Assembly (NCBI GenBank): GCA_018268465.1
Contig: JAFDWN010000015.1
Location: 64,887 to 128,886, forward strand
Reading direction: 5' to 3'
DNA from: Actinomycetota bacterium
GTDB taxonomy: Bacteria; Actinomycetota; Actinomycetes; Mycobacteriales; Mycobacteriaceae
Length of the DNA stretch: 64,000 nucleotides
A program made the translations under genes and the position numbers. The notes beneath the pieces are model-generated. The model was not told the origin of the DNA. It saw only the letters and a list, made by a program, of their open reading frames with translations, and made no database searches. Shown piece by piece: positions 23,522-33,445 of the stretch. Each line of letters starts with the position of its first letter. Within the stretch, counting starts at the first letter, position 1.

Positions 23522-24238
23522 TCAGCGGTACTCCGGGTTGGAGAAGTCGTATCGACAGCCCGCATCCCAGCCGGAACGGACGTTGCCATAGGCGGGCAAA
23601 CCGCCCGCGGCCGAGAGCATCCGCGCCGTGTGCATCAGATTCCACGTCATGAATGTGGTGTTGCGATTGGTGAAGTCGTTCTCCGGGCCGCCGGAGCCGG
23701 GATCGAGATAGGACGGCCCCGGTCCCGCCGCCCCGATCCAGCCGGCGTCGGCCTGCGGCGGGATGGTATAACCGATGTGCTGCAGTGCGTACAGCACGTT
23801 CTGGGCGCAGTGTTTGACGCCGTCCTCGTTGCCCGTGATCAAGCAACCGCCCACCCGGCCGTAATACAGGTACTGGCCGCGGTCGTTCAGAAGGTGCGAA
23901 CCGCCATAGAGCCGTTCGTGCACTCGCTTCATCACCGAACTGTTGTCCCCCAGCCAGATCGGCCCCGCCAACACCAGAATGTCGGCGGACAACACTTTGT
24001 CGAAGATTGCCGGCCAGTCGTCGGTGTCCCATCCGTGCTCGCGCATGTCCGGCCACACCCCGGTCGCGATCTCGTGGTCCACGGCCCGCACGACGTCCAC
24101 GGCGACGCCGTGTTTGGCCATGATCGAGGCACTGACGGCAATCAACCCGTCGGTATGGCTGCGTTCGGGCGAGCGTTTAAGGGTGCAGTTGATGAACAGG
24201 GCGGCAAGCCCTTCGAAGCCATGCGAATCGTCGTCCAC
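23522..24238 (-). CDS. Flavodoxin-fold NAD(P)H-dependent oxidoreductase
   Basis: About 238 residues with an NADPH-dependent FMN-reductase/flavodoxin fold: beta-1 and phosphate loop ALFINCTLKRSPERSHTDGL (residues 13-32), VLAGPIWLGDNSSVMKRVHERL (second flavin loop), and GGCLITGNEDG. No cysteine pair is present. It is a candidate quinone or FMN reductase. It lies 20 bases upstream of the ECF sigma gene on the same strand, making oxidative-stress function plausible but unproven. GTG start; the C-terminus after residue 170 is Gly/Pro-rich. Confidence 0.82.
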   Translation of the reverse strand: MDDDSHGFEGLAALFINCTLKRSPERSHTDGLIAVSASIMAKHGVAVDVVRAVDHEIATGVWPDMREHGWDTDDWPAIFDKVLSADILVLAGPIWLGDNSSVMKRVHERLYGGSHLLNDRGQYLYYGRVGGCLITGNEDGVKHCAQNVLYALQHIGYTIPPQADAGWIGAAGPGPSYLDPGSGGPENDFTNRNTTFMTWNLMHTARMLSAAGGLPAYGNVRSGWDAGCRYDFSNPEYR

Positions 24239-24286
24239 GCCGGTTAGTGGCTCGCACCGGGCGCACCGTTACGCCCGATGAAGCTC

Positions 24287-24634
24287 TCAGACGGTGAAGC
24301 CCAGCGCGCGGAGCTGTTCGCGGCCGTCGTCGGTGATCTTGTCCGGACCCCACGGTGGATTCCACACCCAGTTGATCTTGATGTCGCTGACCAGACCGGC
24401 ACCCACCAGGGCGGTGCGCGACTGGTCCTCGATCACATCGGTCAGCGGGCAGGCCGCCGACGTGAGGGTCATGTCGATGAGCGCCACCGGACCCGCCTCG
24501 CCGGCCTCCAGGTTCAGCCCGTACACCAGGCCCAGGTCGACCACGTTGATCCCCAGTTCGGGGTCGACCACGTCGCGCATCGCCTCTTCGAGGTCGGCGA
24601 GCAGTTCGTTTTCGGGCAGGGCTGTGTCGCTCAT
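24287..24634 (-). CDS. sufT: SufT-type metal-sulfur cluster assembly factor (DUF59/MIP18)
   Basis: A 115-residue DUF59 protein with the conserved DPELGINVVDLGLVYG (about 25-40), TLTSAACPLTD and NWVWNPPWGPDKIT motifs. SufT-like proteins help iron-sulfur maturation under high demand. It is the last gene of the suf operon, its ATG overlapping the sufU stop by four bases. The single cysteine in AACPL is family-typical. Confidence 0.93.
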   Translation of the reverse strand: MSDTALPENELLADLEEAMRDVVDPELGINVVDLGLVYGLNLEAGEAGPVALIDMTLTSAACPLTDVIEDQSRTALVGAGLVSDIKINWVWNPPWGPDKITDDGREQLRALGFTV

Positions 24635-25140
24635 CTGGTCTCCTCGCTAACCTGGGAAAATTCTGCGCCCGGTGCGCCGGCCTGCGCCAGGGCTCCATCT
24701 GATGCGCTGGCCTCCGCCAGCGCGGCCTTGAAAGCGGTCCAGCCCAGCAGCGCACACTTCACCCGGGCGGGGTAGCGGGCGACGCCCGCGAATGCGACGC
24801 CATCGCCGAGTACGTCCTCGTCGCCCTCGATCGTGCCGCGCGACGACACCATCTCGGTGAACGCGGCAACGGTCTTGAGCGCATCGCCGACGGTCTGGCC
24901 GATCACCTGATCGGTCAGCACGGAGGTCGACGCCTGGCTGATCGAGCAGCCCTGGCCGTCGTAGGAGATGTCGGCGACGGTCTCACCGTCGTCGCTCAGC
25001 GCCACCCGCAGGGTGACCTCGTCACCGCAGGTCGGATTCACGTGATGCACCTGCGCGGCATACGGATCACGAAGTCCGCGGTGGTGTGGCCGCTTGTAGT
25101 GATCGAGGATCACTTCCTGGTACATCTGCTCCAGCCGCAT
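24631..25140 (-). CDS. sufU: Fe-S cluster assembly sulfurtransferase/scaffold SufU
   Basis: About 169 residues, zinc-containing SufU that accepts sulfur from SufS. Metal ligands are visible as Cys38, Asp40, Cys65 and Cys129. The Gly-rich and RxxR regions of the SufU insertion are present. The C-terminus beyond residue ~143 is an unusual Ala/Ser-rich tail with two imperfect copies of ALA(E/Q)A, encoded by an imperfect DNA direct repeat. It follows sufS by 11 bases and overlaps sufT by four. Confidence 0.93.
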   Translation of the reverse strand: MRLEQMYQEVILDHYKRPHHRGLRDPYAAQVHHVNPTCGDEVTLRVALSDDGETVADISYDGQGCSISQASTSVLTDQVIGQTVGDALKTVAAFTEMVSSRGTIEGDEDVLGDGVAFAGVARYPARVKCALLGWTAFKAALAEASASDGALAQAGAPGAEFSQVSEETR

Positions 25141-25151
25141 GCACGCCCCGC

Positions 25152-26417
<1,266 letters not shown>

Positions 26418-26425
26418 TCAGCCCT

Positions 26426-27202
26426 TCAGGACGCGGACGCGGCCGCCTGCTGGGTGAACCGCACATACCCGTTGGCGTCGAGTTCCTCAGCGAGTTCGGG
26501 CCCCCCGGATTCGACGATGCGGCCGCCCATGAACACGTGGACGAACTGGGGCTGGATGTAGCGCAGGATGCGGGTGTAGTGGGTGATGAGCAGGATGCCG
26601 CCGTGCACCTCGGCGGCGTAGCGGTTCACCCCCTCGCTGACCACTCGCAGCGCGTCGACGTCCAGACCGGAGTCCGTCTCGTCGAGGATCGCGATCTTGG
26701 GCTTGAGCAATGCCAGCTGCAGAATCTCGTGCCGCTTCTTCTCGCCGCCGGAGAAGCCCTCGTTGACGCTGCGTTCGGAGAACGCCTGGTCGATCTCGAG
26801 TTCGCCCATCGCGGTCTTGACTTCCTTGACCCAGTGGCGCAGCTTGGGCGCCTCGCCGCGCACGGCGGTCGCCGCGGTGCGCAGGAAGTTCGACATCGAC
26901 ACCCCGGACACCTCAACGGGATACTGCATCGCCAGGAACAGCCCGGCGCGGGCCCGTTCGTCGACGGTCATCTCCAGCACGTCCTGGCCGTCGAGCGTGA
27001 TCGAGCCTGAGGTCACCGTGTATTTCGGGTGTCCGGCGATCGCGTACGACAACGTGGACTTCCCGGATCCGTTGGGCCCCATGATGGCGTGGGTCTCACC
27101 GGAGCGCACCGTGAGGTTGACGCCCTTGAGGATCGGGATGTCGGACCCGTCCTCTTTCGACACGACGCTGACGTGCAGGTCCTTGATCTCCAGTGTGGTC
27201 AT
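26426..27202 (-). CDS. sufC: SUF complex ATPase SufC
   Basis: A 258-residue ABC ATPase with Walker A GPNGSGKSTL (about 41-50), FSGGEKKRHEILQ signature and a Walker B ILDETDSGLD, the Asp-Glu-Thr-Asp form typical of SufC. It energises the SufBCD scaffold on which clusters are built. Its ATG overlaps the sufD stop by four bases. Confidence 0.97.
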   Translation of the reverse strand: MTTLEIKDLHVSVVSKEDGSDIPILKGVNLTVRSGETHAIMGPNGSGKSTLSYAIAGHPKYTVTSGSITLDGQDVLEMTVDERARAGLFLAMQYPVEVSGVSMSNFLRTAATAVRGEAPKLRHWVKEVKTAMGELEIDQAFSERSVNEGFSGGEKKRHEILQLALLKPKIAILDETDSGLDVDALRVVSEGVNRYAAEVHGGILLITHYTRILRYIQPQFVHVFMGGRIVESGGPELAEELDANGYVRFTQQAAASAS

Positions 27203-28485
27203 CGGTGTGTGATTCCTTCGGTCAGCTCGAGTTCGTGTTCGATGGCTTCGGTGAGGCGTTCGCGAATCTCGGGAACGGCGATCTTGGAGATGATCTCGCC
27301 GAAGAACCCGCGCACGATCAGCCGGCGCGCCTGGTCCTCGGGAATGCCGCGGGCCTGCAGGTAGAACAGTTGTTCGTCGTCGAAACGCCCGGTCGCACTG
27401 GCGTGTCCGGCCCCGACGATCTCACCCGTCTCGATCTCGAGATTGGGCACGGAATCGGCGCGGGCACCGTCGGTGAGTACCAGGTTGCGGTTGGTTTCGA
27501 AGGTGTCGGTGCCTGTCGCCGCGGCGCGGATCAGCACATCGCCCACCCACACCGTGTGCGCGTCGGGCTTTCGTGATTCCGGATCACCTTGCAGGGCACC
27601 CTTGTACGTGACGTGGGAGCGACAGTTGGGTTTCGCGTGGTCGACGAGCAGGCGGGCTTCGAAATGCTGGCCGTCGTCGGCGAAGTACAGGCCGAGCAGT
27701 TCGGCGTCGCCGCCGGGCGCGTCGTAGCGCACCCGGGCGGTCAGTCGCACCACATCGCCGCCGAGGGTGACCGCGACGTGCCGCAGCACCGCGTCCTTGC
27801 CCAACGCGGCGTGGTGGGAGCTGACGTGCACCGCGTCGTCGGCCCAGTCGGCGATCGACACAACCGTCAGGCGAGCGGATTCGTCCACCAGGAATTCGAC
27901 GTTGTCGGCGTAGGTGCCGCTGCCGCGCTGGTCGATGACGACGACGGCCTCGGCCAGTTCCTCGACGCGCACCTGCAGGTGCCCGTACGCCGTCTCGCCC
28001 GCCCCCGGCCCGGAGATGGTGATGTCGATCGGCTCGGCAATCTGCCTGTCGCGACCGACGGTCACGATCGTGGCGTTTCCGAACGATGAAAACGCCTGTG
28101 CTGCAACACGATCAGCCGGAGCTCCGACGTGACCGAGCCGAGCGTCACCACGGTGCACGGTCTCGATGGTCACACCGGGACGTTCGGTCACCTCGATCAG
28201 CGCGCTCGCGGTCGCGTGCGCGGCGCTGCCGTCGTGCAGGCCGCGCAGGCGCTTGAGCGGGGTGAACCGCCAGATCTCGTCGCGGCCGCCGGGTACCTCG
28301 AAGGCGTTGACGTCGAAGGAGGTGAAGATCTCGCCCTTGTTGGCGTTAGCCAACGTTGAGCCGGAGTTGGCGTTAGCCAACGTTGAGCCGGAGTTGGCGT
28401 TAGCCAACGTTGAGCCGGAGTTGGCGTTAGCCAACGTTGAGCCCAGCGCCGAGCCCTCGACCGCCGACGTGAGATTGGACGCCAT
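27199..28485 (-). CDS. sufD: Fe-S cluster assembly protein SufD, with expanded N-terminal repeat
   Basis: About 428 residues, SufBCD scaffold component. The core is normal: KGEIFTSFDVNAFEVPGGRDEIWRFTPL, beta-helix region, then GAGHASATGRFDDEQLFYLQARGIPEDQA near the C-terminus. Unusual is an inserted array after AVEGSALG, consisting of four copies of a nine-residue unit TLANANSGS (the last diverging to TLANANKGE). The M. tuberculosis protein, as I remember it, goes directly from AVEG to the KGEL segment. The ATG at 28485 starts one base after the sufB stop. The insertion keeps the frame and probably forms a flexible linker. Confidence 0.95.
   Translation of the reverse strand: MASNLTSAVEGSALGSTLANANSGSTLANANSGSTLANANSGSTLANANKGEIFTSFDVNAFEVPGGRDEIWRFTPLKRLRGLHDGSAAHATASALIEVTERPGVTIETVHRGDARLGHVGAPADRVAAQAFSSFGNATIVTVGRDRQIAEPIDITISGPGAGETAYGHLQVRVEELAEAVVVIDQRGSGTYADNVEFLVDESARLTVVSIADWADDAVHVSSHHAALGKDAVLRHVAVTLGGDVVRLTARVRYDAPGGDAELLGLYFADDGQHFEARLLVDHAKPNCRSHVTYKGALQGDPESRKPDAHTVWVGDVLIRAAATGTDTFETNRNLVLTDGARADSVPNLEIETGEIVGAGHASATGRFDDEQLFYLQARGIPEDQARRLIVRGFFGEIISKIAVPEIRERLTEAIEHELELTEGITHR
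28340..28443. repeat. 27-bp tandem repeat, ~3.9 copies, inside sufD
   Basis: Units start at 28340, 28367, 28394 and 28421. The first three are identical and the fourth matches over its first 23 bases. Each contains the inverted repeat TTGGC-GTTA-GCCAA. The period is a multiple of three, so the reading frame is preserved and nine residues are added per unit. Perfect identity implies recent slippage or selection on the DNA. Confidence 0.95.
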
Positions 28486-28486
28486 A

Positions 28487-29914
28487 TCAGCCCACCGCGC
28501 CTTCCATCTGCAGCTCGATGAGCCGGTTGAGTTCCAGTGCGTATTCCATCGGCAGTTCCTTGGCGATCGGCTCGACGAATCCACGCACCACCATCGCCAT
28601 GGCCTCGTCCTCGGTCAGGCCGCGGCTCATGAGATAGAACAGCTGATCCTCACTGACCTTGGAGACGGTGGCCTCATGGCCCATCGTGACGTCGTCCTCA
28701 CGGATGTCCACGTACGGGTAGGTGTCGCTGCGGCTGATCGTATCGACCAGCAGCGCATCGCATTTCACGCTCGAGCGCGATCCGTGCGCGCCCTTGTTGA
28801 CCTGGACCAGGCCACGGTAGGACGCCCGGCCGCCGCCGCGGGCCACCGACTTGGACACGATGTTGCTCGAGGTGTTGGGAGCCAGGTGCAGCATCTTGGC
28901 GCCCGTGTCCTGGTGCTGGCCCTCGCCGGCGAACGCCACCGAGAGCACCTCGCCCTTGGCATGTTCCCCAGTCATCCACACCGCCGGGTACTTCATCGTG
29001 ACCTTGGAGCCGATGTTGCCGTCGACCCATTCCATCGTCGCGCCTGCCTCCGCACGCGCCCGCTTGGTGACCAAGTTGTACACGTTGTTCGACCAGTTCT
29101 GAATGGTCGTGTAGCGGCATCGGCCACCGGGTTTGACGATGATCTCGACGACCGCCGAGTGCAGCGAATCGCTCTTGTAGATGGGCGCCGTGCAGCCTTC
29201 GACATAGTGGACGTAGGCGCCCTCGTCGACGATGATCAGCGTCCGCTCGAACTGGCCCATGTTCTCGGTGTTGATCCGGAAGTAGGCCTGCAGCGGGATC
29301 TCCACGTGCACGCCCGGGGGCACGTAGATGAACGAGCCGCCGCTCCACACCGCGGTGTTCAGCGCGGAGAACTTGTTGTCGCCGGCAGGGATCACGGTGC
29401 CGAAGTACTGCTTGAAGATCTCCGGATGCTCACGCAGACCCGAATCGGTGTCCAGGAAGATGACGCCCTGCGCCTCCAGGTCCTCGCGGATCTGGTGGTA
29501 GACCACCTCGGATTCGTACTGGGCGGCGACGCCCGCGACGAGCCGCTGCTTCTCGGCCTCCGGGATACCCAGCCGGTCGTAGGTGTTGCGGATGTCCTCG
29601 GGCAGTTCCTCCCAGGATGCGGCCTGCTTCTCCGTTGACCGCACGAAGTACTTGATGTTGTCGAAATCGATGCCGTCGAGGTTGGACCCCCAACCCGGCA
29701 TCGGCTTCTTGTCGAAGGTGCGCAGGGCGCGCAGCCGGATGTCGAGCATCCACTCGGGCTCGTTCTTCTTGGCCGAGATGTCACGCACGACGGCCTCGGA
29801 CAGGCCGCGCTGGGCGCTGGCGCCCGCCGCGTCGGAGTCGGCCCAGCCGTAGCCGTACCGGCCCAGCGAGGCGAGCGTCTCCTCCTGGGTCAAAGGCTCA
29901 GGCGTAGCGGTCAT
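28487..29914 (-). CDS. sufB: Fe-S cluster assembly protein SufB (intein-free)
   Basis: A 475-residue scaffold protein of the SufBCD complex, with [30 protein letters not shown] and the C-terminal [22 protein letters not shown], the usual full length. The M. tuberculosis orthologue carries an intein; here no insertion is present. Its ATG overlaps the sufR stop by four bases, so sufR and sufB are co-transcribed. Confidence 0.96.
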   Translation of the reverse strand: MTATPEPLTQEETLASLGRYGYGWADSDAAGASAQRGLSEAVVRDISAKKNEPEWMLDIRLRALRTFDKKPMPGWGSNLDGIDFDNIKYFVRSTEKQAASWEELPEDIRNTYDRLGIPEAEKQRLVAGVAAQYESEVVYHQIREDLEAQGVIFLDTDSGLREHPEIFKQYFGTVIPAGDNKFSALNTAVWSGGSFIYVPPGVHVEIPLQAYFRINTENMGQFERTLIIVDEGAYVHYVEGCTAPIYKSDSLHSAVVEIIVKPGGRCRYTTIQNWSNNVYNLVTKRARAEAGATMEWVDGNIGSKVTMKYPAVWMTGEHAKGEVLSVAFAGEGQHQDTGAKMLHLAPNTSSNIVSKSVARGGGRASYRGLVQVNKGAHGSRSSVKCDALLVDTISRSDTYPYVDIREDDVTMGHEATVSKVSEDQLFYLMSRGLTEDEAMAMVVRGFVEPIAKELPMEYALELNRLIELQMEGAVG

Positions 29915-30636
29915 GTCGACGCTCCTTGTCGGATCGGGGTGGGAGGTGGCTGTGACGGGTTCGTCTCGTCACCGAGCGGGACGTGGGTGGTGCAGGCGCA
30001 GTCGCCGTTGACCAGGGTGGCCAGCCGCTGCACGTGGGTGCCCAGGATCTCGGCGAACGCCTCGCGTTCGGCATCGCAGAGTTCCGGGAATTCCTCGGCC
30101 ACATGCGACACCGGGCAGTGGTGCTGACAGATCTGCACACCGTGGACCGGGCCGCTGACCGGTGTCGTGGTCGTCGCGTAGCCCGCGTCGGTCAGTGCGG
30201 AGGCCACCCGCTCCGCGGTCGCCTCCACCCCGCCGGGGGCCTCGGTGACGTCCGCGAGGATGGTGTCGATGCGGCGCCGCGCGAAGGTTCGGATCGCGGC
30301 ATCGCCGCCGATCTCACGCAGCTGACGCATGGCTGCGACGGCGAGGTCGTCGTAAGTGTGGCCCAGTTTGGCCCGTCCGGCCGCCGTCAGCCGGTAGCGT
30401 TTGGCCGGCCGGCCCCGCCCGCTGTGCTGCCAGGTCGCCGCCGCGCTCGCCGCGGCATCGCCGGCCTCGATCAGCGCTTCGAGATGCCTGCGCACACCCG
30501 CCGCCGAGATGCCGAGCCGTTCACTGATCTGGCCGGCCGTGATCGGGCCCTCCAGCAACAGCTGGATGATGGCGGTGCGGGTATGACCGTCCGCGACGAC
30601 GCCGACAGCGGCGTGGACGTCCGGACGGATTTTCAC
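29911..30636 (-). CDS. sufR: Fe-S-sensing transcriptional repressor SufR
   Basis: A 241-residue protein with an N-terminal winged helix-turn-helix (about 15-85: [22 protein letters not shown], then [10 protein letters not shown]) and a C-terminal cysteine-rich region with Cys170, Cys174, Cys187, Cys213 and Cys215, which would ligate a [4Fe-4S] cluster. SufR represses suf when its cluster is intact. It heads the operon and the GTG overlaps a palindromic operator candidate. The extreme C-terminus is Pro-rich. Confidence 0.94.
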   Translation of the reverse strand: MKIRPDVHAAVGVVADGHTRTAIIQLLLEGPITAGQISERLGISAAGVRRHLEALIEAGDAAASAAATWQHSGRGRPAKRYRLTAAGRAKLGHTYDDLAVAAMRQLREIGGDAAIRTFARRRIDTILADVTEAPGGVEATAERVASALTDAGYATTTTPVSGPVHGVQICQHHCPVSHVAEEFPELCDAEREAFAEILGTHVQRLATLVNGDCACTTHVPLGDETNPSQPPPTPIRQGAST

Positions 30637-30649
30637 AACACCATTGTGA
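30633..30649. promoter_or_regulatory. Candidate SufR operator
   Basis: TCACAACACCATTGTGA: perfect six-base arms five bases apart, covering the sufR start codon region. The published mycobacterial SufR half-sites that I recall (TGTGA-type with a five-base spacer) resemble it. It lies between divergent sufR and mptB, so autoregulation of suf is the likely role. Confidence 0.55.
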
Positions 30650-30728
30650 CGGAATTACCCGCCAGGTTTCTAGCAAGGGCAGCCTTACATGACTCGGCGC
30701 CCGCACTGCCTGCGGCTACTCTGCTGTG

Positions 30729-32483
30729 ATGGCTCCGACCGCCGGGCGGCTGTCGTCCCTCAGCTCGTCGATCGCCGGCTGGCACGGCGACGAGCGCACC
30801 GTCAGCTCACCGCTCAACGACGCCGAACTCGTCGCGATGCGGCGCACCCGGTTGTTCGGCGCGACCGGCACGGTGCTCATGGCGATCGGGGCACTCGGCG
30901 CCGGTGCCCGTCCCGTCGTGCAGGACCCGACGTTCGGCGTGCGGCTACTCAACCTCCCCTCCCGCATTCAGACGGTGTCACTCACCATGACGACCACCGG
31001 CGCGGTGATGATGGCGCTGGCCTGGCTGATGCTGGGCCGGTTCGCACTGGGCCCGCGCCGGATGTCACGCAGCCAGCTCGACCACACGCTGCTGCTGTGG
31101 GCGCTGCCGCTGCTCATCGCACCGCCGATGTACAGCAAGGACGTCTACTCCTACCTGGCGCAGAGCCAGATCTCGCTGATCGGCCTGGACCCCTACCGGG
31201 TCGGCCCGGCGACGGGACTGGGACTCGACCACGTGTTCACACTGTCGGTGCCGAGCCTGTGGCGCGAGACACCCGCGCCGTACGGACCGCTGTTCTTGTG
31301 GCTCGGCCGGGGTATCTCGTCGCTGACCGGCGAGAACATCGTCGAGGCGGTGCTGTTGCACCGGCTCTTCGTGCTGTTCGGGGTCGGCCTGATCGTGTGG
31401 GCCACTCCCCGGCTGGCCCGGCGCTGCGGGGTTGCCGAGGTCAGTGCGCTGTGGCTGGGCCCGTGCAACCCGCTGTTGTTCATGCACCTGGTCGCGGGCA
31501 TCCACAACGAGGCACTGATGCTGGGCCTGATGCTGGCCGGCACCGAGTTCGCACTGCGCGGCGTCGACGCGACCAGCCGGCTGGTACCCGTCGGCAAGGG
31601 CGAACCGCTGCGCAGGCCGGTGGGCCGGGCGGACTGGGCGCGGTGGTATCCGCTGTCGATGTTGGTCCTGGGCACCGTCCTGATCACGATGTCCTCGCAA
31701 GTCAAACTGCCGTCGTTACTCGCCCTGGGATTCGTCGCGATGGCGCTGGCGTGCCGCTGGGGCGGCACCTTCAAGGCTTTCGTGATCGCGGGCGGGTCGT
31801 TGTCGGCGGTGTCACTGGCGGTCATGGTCTTCGTCGGCTGGGCCAGCGGGCTCGGTTTCGGCTGGCTGTTCACCCTGGGCACCGCCAACGTCGTACGCAG
31901 CTGGATGTCCCCGCCGACGCTGCTCGCGCTGGGCACCGGCCAGGTCGGGATCCTGCTGGGGCTGGGCGATCACACCACCGCCGTCCTGGGGCTGACCCGA
32001 GCGATCGGCGTCAGCATCATCGCGGTCGTCGTCACCTTGTTGCTGCTGGCGGTGTTGCGCGGAAGGCTGCACCCGGTCGGCGGTCTCGGCGTCGCACTCG
32101 GCGCGACCGTGCTGCTGTTCCCGGTGGTGCAGCCCTGGTATCTGCTGTGGGCGATCATCCCGCTGGCCGCATGGGCCACCCGGCCGGGCTTTCGCGGCGC
32201 GACCATCGCGATCACTCTGGTCGTCGGGATCTTCGGCCCGACGGCCAACGGGGACCGGTTCACCCTTTTCCAGATCGTGATGGCGACCCTGGCGAGCGCG
32301 ATCATCGTGGCGCTTCTGGTCGCGCTGACCTACCGCAGGCTGCCGTGGCGGCCGCTGCCCGATTCCGCCTCCGGCGCGGCGGGCGACGACGCCGCCGCGG
32401 CCGACGACGCCGGGCCTGCGCGGCCGCCGCTACCACCGGCGCAGCGGCCGCCGACGTCCGACGCCTACGCTGAATCCCCGTGA
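30729..32483 (+). CDS. mptB: Alpha-(1->6)-mannopyranosyltransferase MptB
   Basis: About 584 residues, a GT-C polyprenol-phosphomannose-dependent transferase that starts the alpha-1,6-mannan core of lipomannan and lipoarabinomannan at the plasma membrane. It has about a dozen transmembrane helices and the periplasmic GT-C loop (SKDVYSYLAQ near residue 145, with the acidic residue expected for GT-C catalysis). The C-terminus after ~545 is an Ala/Pro-rich disordered tail. A GTG at 30726 directly precedes the ATG. It overlaps the downstream ABC ATPase gene by four bases. Divergent from sufR. Confidence 0.92.
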   Translation: MAPTAGRLSSLSSSIAGWHGDERTVSSPLNDAELVAMRRTRLFGATGTVLMAIGALGAGARPVVQDPTFGVRLLNLPSRIQTVSLTMTTTGAVMMALAWLMLGRFALGPRRMSRSQLDHTLLLWALPLLIAPPMYSKDVYSYLAQSQISLIGLDPYRVGPATGLGLDHVFTLSVPSLWRETPAPYGPLFLWLGRGISSLTGENIVEAVLLHRLFVLFGVGLIVWATPRLARRCGVAEVSALWLGPCNPLLFMHLVAGIHNEALMLGLMLAGTEFALRGVDATSRLVPVGKGEPLRRPVGRADWARWYPLSMLVLGTVLITMSSQVKLPSLLALGFVAMALACRWGGTFKAFVIAGGSLSAVSLAVMVFVGWASGLGFGWLFTLGTANVVRSWMSPPTLLALGTGQVGILLGLGDHTTAVLGLTRAIGVSIIAVVVTLLLLAVLRGRLHPVGGLGVALGATVLLFPVVQPWYLLWAIIPLAAWATRPGFRGATIAITLVVGIFGPTANGDRFTLFQIVMATLASAIIVALLVALTYRRLPWRPLPDSASGAAGDDAAAADDAGPARPPLPPAQRPPTSDAYAESP

Positions 32484-33445
32484 CCTCCCGATCCGGTGCT
32501 GTCGGCTCCGTGCGCACGCGCTCGTCAGCGGAGCCCGTACGGCTGCGCGGGGTCACGAAACGGTACGGGTCGACGACGGCGGTCGCCGACCTCGACCTGG
32601 ACGTGCAGCGCGCCGAGGTGCTCGCCCTGCTCGGCCCCAATGGCGCGGGCAAGACCACGACCGTGGAGATGTGCGAGGGGTTCATCCGGCCCGACGCCGG
32701 CACCATCGAGATCCTCGGCATGGATCCCGCGGCGGACAACGCACGCGTGCGGGAGCGGATCGGGGTGATGTTGCAGGGCGGCGGCGGCTACCCGGCGGCA
32801 CGCGCCGGTGAGATGCTCAACCTCGTCGCCGCCTACGCCGCCGATCCGCTGGACCCGGCGTGGCTGATGGACACGCTCGGGCTCACCGAATCCGCCCGCA
32901 CCACCTACCGACGGCTCTCGGGCGGGCAGCAGCAGCGCCTGGCGCTGGCGTGCGCCGTGGTCGGCAGGCCCGAGCTGGTGTTTCTCGACGAGCCGACCGC
33001 GGGCATGGATGCCCACGCGCGGATCGTGGTGTGGGAGCTGATCGACGCCCTGCGCCGCGACGGGGTGACGGTGGTGCTCACCACCCATCAGCTGACCGAG
33101 GCCGAGGAACTGGCCGATCGGCTGGTCATCATCGACCACGGCGTCGCGGTGGCCACCGGCACGCCCGCCGAGTTGATGCGCACCGGAGCGGAGAACCAAT
33201 TGCGCTTCAGTGCGCCGCGCATGCTGGACCTCTCTCTACTCGTCTCCGCGCTGCCGGAGAGCTACAAGGCCACCGAGACCGCACCGGGCGAATACCTCGT
33301 CGAGGGACACATCGATCCGCAGGTGCTGGCCACCGTCACGGCGTGGTGTGCCCGCCTGGACGTGCTGGCGACCGACATGCGCGTCGAGCAGCGCAGCCTT
33401 GAGGATGTCTTCCTCGACTTGACGGGACGGGAGCTCCGGCCGTGA
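32480..33445 (+). CDS. ABC transporter ATP-binding protein (multidrug type)
   Basis: A 321-residue ATPase with GPNGAGKTTT (Walker A, about 52-61), LSGGQQQRLALA signature, FLDEPTAG Walker B and a C-terminal extension of the DrrA/ABC-2 class (about 235-321). GTG start overlaps the mptB stop by four bases and its stop overlaps the permease start by four. Substrate unknown; its position beside mptB and ctaA is conserved in mycobacteria (Rv1458c). Confidence 0.92.
   Translation: MTSRSGAVGSVRTRSSAEPVRLRGVTKRYGSTTAVADLDLDVQRAEVLALLGPNGAGKTTTVEMCEGFIRPDAGTIEILGMDPAADNARVRERIGVMLQGGGGYPAARAGEMLNLVAAYAADPLDPAWLMDTLGLTESARTTYRRLSGGQQQRLALACAVVGRPELVFLDEPTAGMDAHARIVVWELIDALRRDGVTVVLTTHQLTEAEELADRLVIIDHGVAVATGTPAELMRTGAENQLRFSAPRMLDLSLLVSALPESYKATETAPGEYLVEGHIDPQVLATVTAWCARLDVLATDMRVEQRSLEDVFLDLTGRELRP

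Noticed and set aside
28340-28443. CRISPR-like array in sufD
   Set aside because: Units are contiguous with no unique spacers and lie in frame inside an essential gene.
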